12,145 nt of DNA from Brevundimonas sp. (GTDB lineage: Bacteria; Pseudomonadota; Alphaproteobacteria; Caulobacterales; Caulobacteraceae), in NCBI RefSeq assembly GCF_031082345.1, contig NZ_JAVHLH010000063.1, forward strand, positions 1 through 12,145, given 5' to 3'. Under the pieces are notes generated by a model that saw only the letters and a list, made by a program, of their open reading frames with translations, was not told the origin of the DNA and did no database searches. Below are positions 7,178 to 12,145 of this stretch, one piece after another. The translations under genes were made by a program, and so were the position numbers. Within the stretch, counting starts at the first letter, position 1. Each line of letters starts with the position of its first letter.

Positions 7178-8014
7178 TTACGGCGAAACCGGCTTTTTCG
7201 AGAAGTAGGTCTCGACTTCGGCAGGAAAACGGCGGGCCTTGACGTCGGCGGCGTATTCGCCGACCGCCCGGTCGATGTCCGTGCGCAAATTCGCGTAGCG
7301 GCGGACGAATTTCGGCGTCCAGTCGAACAGCCCCAGCATGTCGGGCGTGACCAGGATCTGGCCGTCGCAGGCGGCCGAGGCGCCGATGCCGATAGTCGGC
7401 TTGTCGACCGCTTCGGTGATTTCGCGCGCCAGGCCTTCGGCGACGCCCTCGATGACGATGGCGAAGGCGCCGGCGTCGGCGGTGGCCTCGGCCTCGGCCA
7501 TGACCCGCAGCCGCTCCTCGTCCGTACGCCCCTTGGCCTTGAAGGCCCCGTCGGTGAGCACGGCCTGGGGGCGCAGGCCGACGTGGCCCATGACCGGGAT
7601 GCCGCGCTGGACCAGATAGGCGATGGTTTCGGCGACCGTGGGCCCGCTTTCCAGCTTCACGCCCTGGGCGCCGGTCTCCTTCATGACCCGGGCGCAGTTC
7701 TCGTAGGCCTGCTCCTTGCCGCCCTCGTAGGAGCCGAACGGCATGTCGATGACCACCATGGCGCGCTTCGACCCGCGCATGACCGCCTGGCCGTGCAGAA
7801 TCATCATCTCGAGGGTCACCCCGACGGTGTTGGGCATGCCGTGGACGACCATGCCGACGCTGTCGCCGACCAGAAGCAGGTCGCAATGTTCGTCCAGCAG
7901 CGCCGCCGTGGGAGCGTCGTAGGCGGTCAGGCAGACGACGGGTTCGCCGCCCTTGCGCGCCCGGATGTCGGGCGCGGCGAGGCGGCGGACGGTTTCCTGC
8001 TTTTGGCTGGACAT
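7178..8014 (-). CDS. panB: 3-methyl-2-oxobutanoate hydroxymethyltransferase PanB
   Basis: PanB transfers a hydroxymethyl group from 5,10-methylenetetrahydrofolate to 2-ketoisovalerate, giving ketopantoate for pantothenate and coenzyme A. The 278-residue TIM-barrel protein keeps the family signatures: [10 protein letters not shown] (47-56), MPFGSYE (91-97), VKLE (119-122), GHVGLRPQ (143-150), VIEG (187-190) and [13 protein letters not shown] (207-219). Asp51, Asp90 and Glu122 are the expected metal ligands, and Glu189 matches the catalytic Glu. Length is slightly above the E. coli enzyme. The ATG has a perfect AGGAGG seven bases upstream (8022-8027). A candidate promoter and a 26-bp palindrome lie just upstream. 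The 79-base gap to the yfgM-like gene leaves open whether that gene is cotranscribed. Confidence 0.98.
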   Translation of the reverse strand: MSSQKQETVRRLAAPDIRARKGGEPVVCLTAYDAPTAALLDEHCDLLLVGDSVGMVVHGMPNTVGVTLEMMILHGQAVMRGSKRAMVVIDMPFGSYEGGKEQAYENCARVMKETGAQGVKLESGPTVAETIAYLVQRGIPVMGHVGLRPQAVLTDGAFKAKGRTDEERLRVMAEAEATADAGAFAIVIEGVAEGLAREITEAVDKPTIGIGASAACDGQILVTPDMLGLFDWTPKFVRRYANLRTDIDRAVGEYAADVKARRFPAEVETYFSKKPVSP

Positions 8015-8038
8015 GGATGGGCCTCCTGTTCGGAAGCC

Positions 8039-8067
8039 TAGATAGGGGTCCGCGGCGGGGCCGTCAT
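8039..8067 (-). promoter_or_regulatory. Candidate panB promoter
   Basis: Read on the minus strand, ATGACGG (8067-8061) resembles the Caulobacter housekeeping -35 element TTGACGS. It is followed after 16 bases by TATCTA (8044-8039). Transcription would begin near 8032 and leave a short leader containing the AGGAGG site. The -35 part lies inside one arm of the palindrome at 8061-8086, so a protein bound to the palindrome could block it. The elements were found by eye; the spacing is good but no start site is known. Confidence 0.4.
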
Positions 8068-8086
8068 CCCCGGCCGGGGATGACGG
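8061..8086. repeat. 26-bp perfect palindrome between the sigma cluster and panB
   Basis: CCGTCATCCCCGG (8061-8073) is followed immediately by its exact reverse complement (8074-8086), with no spacer. As RNA it would fold into a very stable hairpin with a four-base GGCC loop. It lies 7 bases after the stop of the candidate anti-sigma gene, so it may end that transcript, although no T-tract follows. It also overlaps the candidate panB -35 element. The GTCATCCC/GGGATGAC core resembles intergenic repeats I recall from alphaproteobacteria. Confidence 0.85.
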
Positions 8087-8093
8087 GAACCGG

Positions 8094-8513
8094 TCAGACT
8101 TCCTGCGACAGCTTCATCACGCCGGCGGCGGCGACCGCGATCAGGGCGGCGGCCGCGATCCAGAACAGTTGCATGCCGCCCATGGAGCCGAGTTCCAGAT
8201 TGGCGAGGCCGGCCTGTTCGAGACCTGCCTGGATCGCGCCCTGCAGGTTCAGCGAGGCGGACTGAATTCCCTGCCCCAGGGCGTCGCCGGCCACCACGCT
8301 GTCGGGCGAGGCCAGTTCGATATCGACCGCCATGGTCTCGCGCACGGCGACGGCGCCGCCGATCAGACCGGCCAGCGACAGGGCCAGAAAGCGGACCCGG
8401 GAGCCCTTCTGCAACCGCTGCTCGACCTGGGCGGTGAACAGGGGCGCGTCGGGCATGGGGGGCGTCTGTGCGAACAGACGCTCCACGAAGGGATCGAACT
8501 CGTCAGCCGACAT
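8094..8513 (-). CDS. Two-helix membrane protein, candidate anti-sigma factor
   Basis: The 139-residue product has an acidic N-terminal cytoplasmic part (1-38, starting [18 protein letters not shown]), a hydrophobic segment at about 41-58, a middle region of about 55 residues (59-113) and a second helix at about 114-134. The start at ATG 8513 has GGAGA seven bases upstream and overlaps the end of the sigma factor gene by 11 bases, which suggests coupled translation. A longer in-frame start at 8588 would lie deep inside the sigma gene and is unlikely. Position, size and topology suggest an anti-sigma factor that holds the ECF sigma factor at the membrane. No zinc-binding His-x-x-x-Cys-x-x-Cys motif is present, and I recognise no known anti-sigma domain. 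The role is inferred from context only. Confidence 0.75.
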   Translation of the reverse strand: MSADEFDPFVERLFAQTPPMPDAPLFTAQVEQRLQKGSRVRFLALSLAGLIGGAVAVRETMAVDIELASPDSVVAGDALGQGIQSASLNLQGAIQAGLEQAGLANLELGSMGGMQLFWIAAAALIAVAAAGVMKLSQEV

Positions 8514-9063
8514 GCTGCGTTCTCCCCAAGGGCTGCGCGGGTTCCGGCCGGAGCCGCGCGCGGAGTTTATCCAGACCACGTTTGACATGAGACTTCACCG
8601 TGCCGAGTGGCAAATTCAGGGCGGAGGCGATCTCGGGATGCGCCATGCCCGCTCCGTGACAAAGAGAGACACAGAGCCGTTCGGGTTCGCTGAGCGCCTT
8701 GAGCGCCTCATCCAGGTCCACCAGGCCCGCATGATCGGTCACGGGCGCGGCGTCTTCGGTTTGAACTTCAGCGACATAGCGGGCTTCCTTGGCGACCCGC
8801 TTGATATAGAGGCGCGCCGCGATCCGCTTGACCCAGGCCGCGAACGTCCCTTCGCCGCGAAACTCGCCGCACCGCTGGAACGCCTGGATGAAGGCGTCCT
8901 GGGCGATGTCGTCAGCGAGCGAGGGCTGGGCCCCCATCCGCCGCAGCAGGGCGCGCACCGCCGAACCGTGGCGGCGCACAAGCTCTCCGAACTCCCGCCG
9001 TCCGCCCGCCGCCGCTAGGGCGGCGAGCTCGACGTCGTGCCGGTCGACCAAGGCCTGGGTCAT
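8503..9063 (-). CDS. ECF-type RNA polymerase sigma factor
   Basis: The 186-residue protein has only the two core sigma domains, as expected for an extracytoplasmic-function sigma factor. Region 2 spans about 25-90, with the DDIAQDAFIQAF core (51-62) and GTFAAWVKRIAARLYIKR (72-89). Region 4 spans about 118-171, with LSEPERLCVSLCHGAGMAHPEIA leading into the helix-turn-helix LPLGTVKSHVKRGLDKLRARL (by position, 151-171). ATG 9063 has AGGGGGA with six bases of spacing. It is preceded by the DUF6249 gene (25-base gap) and overlapped by the candidate anti-sigma gene. It should direct RNA polymerase to a small regulon, probably including its own cluster. The inducing signal is unknown, and I could not assign an ECF group. 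Confidence 0.93.
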   Translation of the reverse strand: MTQALVDRHDVELAALAAAGGRREFGELVRRHGSAVRALLRRMGAQPSLADDIAQDAFIQAFQRCGEFRGEGTFAAWVKRIAARLYIKRVAKEARYVAEVQTEDAAPVTDHAGLVDLDEALKALSEPERLCVSLCHGAGMAHPEIASALNLPLGTVKSHVKRGLDKLRARLRPEPAQPLGRTQHVG

Positions 9064-9088
9064 GATATGTCCCCCTGTCGTCCCGACC

Positions 9089-9487
9089 CTACTCCTTGTT
9101 CGGGTTGAAGAAGCTCAGGACGATGAAGGCCAGGCCGATGGTGGCCGGGATGGCGGCCAGACCAAACATGGCGCCCGTGGCCTCGCGGATGTCGTGATCG
9201 CTCCAGCCGAGGTTGCTCAGGTAGCTGAAGGCGGCGAAGCCGATGCCGACAGCCAGCCAGATGACGCCGCGGCGCAGGTCGCGGGTCCGCGACGGCAGCT
9301 TGCTGGCCACGTCCTTGGTCATGGCGTCGATCAGTTCGGGCGGCAGGTCCTGGCCCTTGTCGATGGCATGGCGAATCGTGGTCTGCATCTCGCGCTTTTC
9401 GCGGGACTTCAGATAGCTCGGGCCGAAGATGATGGCGGTGATCGCGCTGAAGACGATGGCGACGATCAGGATCGGAGTCATGTCCAT
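9089..9487 (-). CDS. DUF6249-type membrane protein
   Basis: The 132-residue protein has an N-terminal helix (about 4-23, PILIVAIVFSAITAIIFG) and then a charged cytoplasmic segment, REKREMQTTIRHAIDKGQDL and PPELIDAM (30-56). Two more helices lie at about 73-93 and 104-126. The arrangement of one helix, an AIDKGQDLPPEL segment and two further helices fits DUF6249 as I recall it. The start at ATG 9487 has GAGGGG about seven bases upstream. The frame is open for 55 more codons upstream, but that part is Arg/Pro-rich and looks non-coding. It is the first gene of the cluster with the ECF sigma factor and its probable partner, so it may sense an envelope signal or be a target of the sigma factor. 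Function unknown. Confidence 0.8.
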   Translation of the reverse strand: MDMTPILIVAIVFSAITAIIFGPSYLKSREKREMQTTIRHAIDKGQDLPPELIDAMTKDVASKLPSRTRDLRRGVIWLAVGIGFAAFSYLSNLGWSDHDIREATGAMFGLAAIPATIGLAFIVLSFFNPNKE

Positions 9488-9557
9488 TGGGTATCCCCTC
9501 TTTCTCGAAACCGGAGCGTGATGCTTCGGCCTTCTGACGACAAGAGGCGGCGGGCGC

Positions 9558-9587
9558 CGTCTACGGATGCGATCGGTCGGGTGAAAC
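9558..9587 (-). promoter_or_regulatory. Candidate ECF-type promoter for the DUF6249-sigma cluster
   Basis: On the minus strand, AGTTTCACC (around 9588-9580) could serve as the -35 element and CGTAGACG (9565-9558) as the -10, about 15-16 bases apart. Most ECF promoters use that spacing. The transcript would have a leader of about 65 bases before ATG 9487. ECF sigma factors usually drive their own operon, so the location is right. The elements do not match a consensus I can name with certainty. Confidence 0.3.
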
Positions 9588-9619
9588 TTTTGTAAGGCGG
9601 CTGAAGGCGGTTGCCTACA

Positions 9620-9644
9620 GGGCCGGCGACAGGCCCGCCGGCCC
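9620..9644. repeat. 8-bp inverted repeat in the divergent intergenic region
   Basis: GGGCCGGC (9620-9627) and GCCGGCCC (9637-9644) are exact reverse complements around a nine-base spacer. They lie between the candidate sigma-cluster promoter and the plus-strand DUF2188-type gene. This could be a regulator site or a leader hairpin. No T-tract follows. The rest of the 233-base gap (9488-9720) shows only the candidate promoter noted above and the ribosome binding site of the next gene. Confidence 0.4.
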
Positions 9645-9720
9645 GGCTGCAACTGCTCCGCCTGTCCCCGCGTTCGCCCTGTGTCGGCGTTCGTTATTCG
9701 CCCCCGCTGGAGAACCGCCC

Positions 9721-9960
9721 ATGGTCCAGATCACCTATCGCATCGTCGAACATGACGGAGGCTGGGCCTATCGGCTCGGAGACACCTACTCCGAGACCTA
9801 TCCGGACCACGACTCGGCCCGCGCCGGCGCCGTCGCCGCCGCCCGCGAGCAGAAGGTCCCGGACGAGGACGCCCTGATCGAATACGCGGATGCGTCGGGG
9901 CGCTGGGTCACCGAGCGGGCCGACGGCCACGACCGGCCGGAGACCGACGTCGAAGGCTGA
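9721..9960 (+). CDS. DUF2188-like small protein
   Basis: This 79-residue acidic soluble protein begins VQITYRIVEHDGGWAYRLGD and continues with a segment resembling TYSETYPDHDSARAGA. Its pattern of IVEHDGGWAY, a GD.YSETY strand, an Ala-rich helix (AGAVAAAREQKV, 35-46) and a closing strand (IEYADASGRWV) fits the small DUF2188 fold. Such proteins are common single-domain hypotheticals in alphaproteobacteria and have no established role. There is no signal peptide or membrane segment. ATG 9721 has GGAGAA six bases upstream (9709-9714). It is transcribed away from the sigma factor cluster and is followed 52 bases later by the propeller gene, which appears to have its own promoter. Confidence 0.82.
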   Translation: MVQITYRIVEHDGGWAYRLGDTYSETYPDHDSARAGAVAAAREQKVPDEDALIEYADASGRWVTERADGHDRPETDVEG

Positions 9961-9984
9961 CCGGGCCGGGATTTCCGCTATCAT
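9957..9984 (+). promoter_or_regulatory. Candidate promoter for the propeller-cytochrome pair
   Basis: CTGACC (9957-9962) resembles the -35 TTGAC core, and TATCAT (9979-9984, within GCTATCAT) resembles a -10 element, with 16 bases between them. The -35 overlaps the stop of the DUF2188-type gene. A transcript starting near 9991 would have a short leader containing the strong GAGGAGGT ribosome binding site (about 9998-10005). This was judged by eye only. Confidence 0.35.
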
Positions 9985-10012
9985 GCCTCCGTCGCACTGA
10001 GGAGGTCACGCC

Positions 10013-10981
10013 GTGAACCGTTTCTGGATCGCCCTCGCCGCCCCGGTGGCGGTCTGCACCCTGTCCCTGCCCGCCTCGGCGCAGCAGGTCCGCTACTATG
10101 ACGTGCCGCCCGGCGGCCGCGCCCATGACGTCGCCGTGACGCCCGACGGCGAGGAAGTCTGGTGGACCGTCCAGCGCGGCGGCGGCCACGGCATTCTGGA
10201 CCCGGACACGGGCGAGACCACCATCGTGCCGCTGGGCGAAGGTTCGGCCCCGCACGGGGTCATCGTCGGCCCCGACGGGAACGCCTGGATCACCGATGGC
10301 GGCCAGAACGCCATCGTGCGGGTCGACCGGGAGACGCGGGCGGTCAGGGTCTGGCCGCTGCCGGAGGAGACCGGCCCGATCAATATGAACACCGCCACCT
10401 TCGATCATCGCGGGCGCATCTGGTTCACCGGCCAGACCGGATTCTACGGCCGCCTGGACCCCGCAACCGACGACATGAAGGTCTGGGCCGCGCCGCGTGG
10501 ACGGGGCCCCTACGGCATCGCCACCACGCCCTCGGGCGACGTCTGGTACGCCTCGCTGGCCGGCAGCCACATCGCCAGGGTCGATCTCGACACCGGCGAG
10601 GCCACGATCGTCGAGCCGCCGACCCCCAACCAGGGCGCGCGCCGGGTGTGGTCGGACAGCCAGGGCCGCATCTGGGTCAGCGAGTGGAACAGCGGCAACG
10701 TCAGCGTTCACGACCCGCGCGACGGCAGCTGGCGGACCTGGAGATTGCCGGGCGAGGCGCCGAAGGCCTATTCCGTCTATGTCGACGAGACCGACAAGGT
10801 CTGGCTGACCGACTTCGCGGCCAACGCCATCGTCCGGTTCGACCCGACGACCGAGACCTTCGAGAGCTTCCCCAGCGACCGGGCCGGCGCCAATGTGCGC
10901 CAGATGCTGGGCCGGCCGGGCGAGGTGTGGGGCGCCGAGTCGGGCACGGACCGGCTGGTCGTCATCCGCTACGAAGATTGA
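10013..10981 (+). CDS. Exported seven-bladed beta-propeller related to virginiamycin B lyase
   Basis: The 322-residue protein has a Sec-type signal peptide (h-region ALAAPVAVCTLSL, ASA before the cut at about 23/24). Seven blade-like repeats follow, at about 36-62, 78-105, 124-150, 164-191, 207-234, 250-277 and 292-318. The strand motif recurs as GNAWITD, GRIWFTG, GDVWYAS, GRIWVSE, DKVWLTD and GEVWGAE, which is typical of the Vgb/streptogramin-lyase-like family. The start is GTG 10013 with GAGGAGGT about seven bases upstream. True Vgb enzymes use histidines in late blades; the matching places here (around 250-256 and 292-298) have none, so streptogramin lyase activity is doubtful. A c-type cytochrome gene follows after 12 bases, so the pair may act together on a periplasmic substrate. 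The substrate is unknown. Confidence 0.88.
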   Translation: MNRFWIALAAPVAVCTLSLPASAQQVRYYDVPPGGRAHDVAVTPDGEEVWWTVQRGGGHGILDPDTGETTIVPLGEGSAPHGVIVGPDGNAWITDGGQNAIVRVDRETRAVRVWPLPEETGPINMNTATFDHRGRIWFTGQTGFYGRLDPATDDMKVWAAPRGRGPYGIATTPSGDVWYASLAGSHIARVDLDTGEATIVEPPTPNQGARRVWSDSQGRIWVSEWNSGNVSVHDPRDGSWRTWRLPGEAPKAYSVYVDETDKVWLTDFAANAIVRFDPTTETFESFPSDRAGANVRQMLGRPGEVWGAESGTDRLVVIRYED

Positions 10982-10993
10982 GGATCCCACTGG

Positions 10994-11347
10994 ATGTTGT
11001 GGTTGCTCGTGACCCTGATGACGCCGCCCCTCCAGCCGGCGCAGGACCCCGGGGCGCGCGCCTTCCAGCGCTGCGCGGCCTGCCATTCGGTCCAGGCCGA
11101 CGACCAGGATAGCCCGGCGCCGAGTCTGAGGGGCGTGGTCGGTCGTCGCGCCGGAACCCTGGAAGGCTTTCCCTATTCCGACGCCATGACCGCGGCGGGC
11201 CGGCGCGGGATGGTCTGGGACGAGGCGACGCTGGCGCGCTTTCTCGCCGACCCCAACACCGTCGTCCCGGGCACGGACATGCCCTTCCAGGGCGGACCCG
11301 CGAGCGAGCGGGCGGCGGTGATCGCCTGGCTGCGGCGACAACGCTGA
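10994..11347 (+). CDS. Small class I c-type cytochrome
   Basis: The 117-residue protein carries one haem-binding motif, CAACH (27-31), with His31 as one axial ligand and Met96 in PGTDMPF as the likely second. The spacing and the closing AVIAWLRRQR helix fit the cytochrome c2/c550 type. The N-terminus MLWLLVTLMTPPLQPAQDP is short and hydrophobic and should act as an export signal for haem attachment in the periplasm, possibly cut after about residue 16. ATG 10994 has GAGGA nine bases upstream, overlapping the stop of the propeller gene. The gene order suggests the cytochrome accepts electrons from, or works in a pathway with, the propeller protein; that link is inferred. A palindrome at 11394-11405 lies downstream. 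Confidence 0.92.
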   Translation: MLWLLVTLMTPPLQPAQDPGARAFQRCAACHSVQADDQDSPAPSLRGVVGRRAGTLEGFPYSDAMTAAGRRGMVWDEATLARFLADPNTVVPGTDMPFQGGPASERAAVIAWLRRQR

Positions 11348-11393
11348 GCGGCGGCGACGCAACGCCTTGTGATCGACGGAGGGTAGGCGCGGG

Positions 11394-11405
11394 ACGGCGC
11401 GCCGT
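11394..11405 (+). terminator. Possible terminator after the cytochrome gene
   Basis: ACGGCGCGCCGT is a 12-bp perfect palindrome followed by TTAG, 46 bases after the cytochrome stop and before the GH3 gene. It could form only a short hairpin with a tight loop, and the T-run is minimal. The other bases between 11348 and 11428 show nothing clear; I found no convincing -35/-10 pair for the GH3 gene. Confidence 0.25.
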
Positions 11406-11428
11406 TTAGTCGTGCGTCGTCTCACAGC

Positions 11429-11442
11429 TGGAACCGGTTACA
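11429..11442 (+). promoter_or_regulatory. LacI-family-type operator at the GH3 start
   Basis: TGGAACCGGTTACA is a near-perfect palindrome; only one symmetric pair (third base from each end) does not match. Its centre AACCGGTT has the CG-centred form bound by LacI-family repressors. It ends on the first base of the GH3 start codon. LacI-type control of glycoside hydrolase genes is common in Caulobacterales and Xanthomonadales. No regulator gene is visible in the window. Confidence 0.6.
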
Positions 11443-12145
11443 TGCGTCACCTGCCCCTCCCCGCGCCGACCCGCCGCACCCTTCTGGCCGGGGGCGCGCT
11501 GGCGGCCGGGCTGATGATGGCGCCGCGGATCGCGGCGGCGCAGGCCCAGGCTGATCTGGAGCGGGTCAACGCCCTGATCGCGCGCATGACGATCGAGGAG
11601 AAGGCCGGCCAGCTGACGCTGCAGAACGATCCGTTCCGCTGGCGGCCCGAGGGGGTGAACCCGGGCGACACGCTGGACTCCAACCAGGAGCAGACCGCCG
11701 CCGAGATCCGGGCGGGCCGGATGGGGGCGCTGTTCAACGGCGTCGGCGCGGCGACCACCCGCTTCGTCCAGGAGATGGCGGTCCGGGAGAGCCGGCTGGG
11801 CATTCCTCTGCTGTTCGCCGCCGACATCGTGCACGGCCTGCGCACCACCTTCCCGGTGCCGCTGGGCGAGGCGGCCAGCTGGGATGTGGACCTGGCGGAG
11901 CGCACCGCGCGGGCGGCTGCCGTCGAAGGCGGCGCGGCGGGGGTGCACCAGACCTACGCCCCGATGGTCGACATCGGCCGCGACCAGCGCTGGGGCCGGG
12001 TCGTCGAGGGCGCCGGCGAGGACGTTCTGCTGGGCAATCTGTTCGCCGCGGCGCGGACCCGGGGCTTCCAGGGCGACGACCTGAAGGCCTGGTCGTCGCT
12101 TCTGGCCTGTCCCAAGCATTTCGCGGCCTATGGCGCGGCCGAGGC
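11442..12145 (+). CDS. GH3 beta-glucosidase, exported (5' part only)
   Basis: The frame is open to the right edge, giving the first 234 residues. The N-terminus has a Tat-like signal (TRRTLLAGGALAAGL, 10-24) ending near AAAQA (31-35). The mature part shows GH3 hallmarks: RMTIEEKAGQL (48-58), IPLLFAADIVHG (121-132), TFPVPLGEAASWD (136-148), APMVDIGRDQRWGR (173-186), EGAGED (189-194) and CPKHFAAYG (223-231), which holds the substrate-binding Lys-His. This resembles periplasmic BglX, which releases glucose from beta-linked glucosides. The catalytic Asp and the second domain lie beyond the window, so activity and exact substrate cannot be checked. GGAA about eight bases upstream is a weak ribosome site. 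A LacI-type operator covers the start, suggesting sugar-responsive control. Confidence 0.93.
   Translation, partial: MRHLPLPAPTRRTLLAGGALAAGLMMAPRIAAAQAQADLERVNALIARMTIEEKAGQLTLQNDPFRWRPEGVNPGDTLDSNQEQTAAEIRAGRMGALFNGVGAATTRFVQEMAVRESRLGIPLLFAADIVHGLRTTFPVPLGEAASWDVDLAERTARAAAVEGGAAGVHQTYAPMVDIGRDQRWGRVVEGAGEDVLLGNLFAAARTRGFQGDDLKAWSSLLACPKHFAAYGAAE

Noticed and set aside
9488..9652. Upstream extension of the DUF6249 gene to 9652
   Set aside because: The added 55 residues are Arg/Pro-rich, and the strong GAGGGG site lies just before ATG 9487.
10013..10981. Calling the propeller a streptogramin resistance enzyme
   Set aside because: Only the fold family matches; the expected late-blade histidines are missing and the neighbour is a cytochrome.
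9908..11425. 505-codon open frame on the minus strand opposite the propeller and cytochrome genes
   Set aside because: It spans two real genes and intergenic DNA, is rich in Arg/Gly/Ala/Pro without motifs, and contains no plausible domain.

Overview
The window is GC-rich chromosomal DNA with compact, often overlapping genes. It looks like an alphaproteobacterium of the Caulobacterales, most likely Brevundimonas or a close relative. The basis is the gene order cvpA-purF-SDR, the order yfgM-bamB-der, the style of the proteins, and a DUF6249 gene beside an ECF sigma factor. The genus is inferred from recall of homologues; no search was run. I see no rRNA, tRNA, CRISPR array, insertion sequence or prophage gene.

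Layout. (1) 1-3224, plus strand: the 3' end of a probable cvpA, then purF (first step of purine synthesis), a small VOC-fold protein, a short-chain dehydrogenase, and a small membrane protein whose frame is cut by an in-frame TAG but reads on sensibly to 3224. (2) 3240-7098, minus strand: a conserved envelope and ribosome group transcribed as yfgM-like TPR protein, bamB, der. It meets the purF group tail to tail. (3) 7178-8014, minus: panB (pantothenate/CoA synthesis), with a candidate promoter and a 26-bp perfect palindrome upstream. (4) 8094-9487, minus: a regulatory cluster of a DUF6249 membrane protein, an ECF sigma factor and a two-helix membrane protein whose start overlaps the sigma gene, which makes it a candidate anti-sigma factor. 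(5) 9721-9960, plus: a DUF2188-type small protein. (6) 10013-11347, plus: a secreted seven-bladed propeller related to virginiamycin B lyase, followed by a small c-type cytochrome; probably a periplasmic pair. (7) 11442-end, plus: the N-terminal part of an exported GH3 beta-glucosidase with a LacI-type operator at its start codon.

Most of the window is ordinary core genome. The points most worth a second look are the amber-interrupted membrane gene, the propeller/cytochrome pair, the ECF module with an unrecognised partner, the palindrome at the panB promoter, the LacI-type operator at the GH3 gene, and two core enzymes with unusual residues: PurF without its iron-sulfur ligands, and Der with an altered G4 motif. 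I did not find a clearly new multi-gene system.
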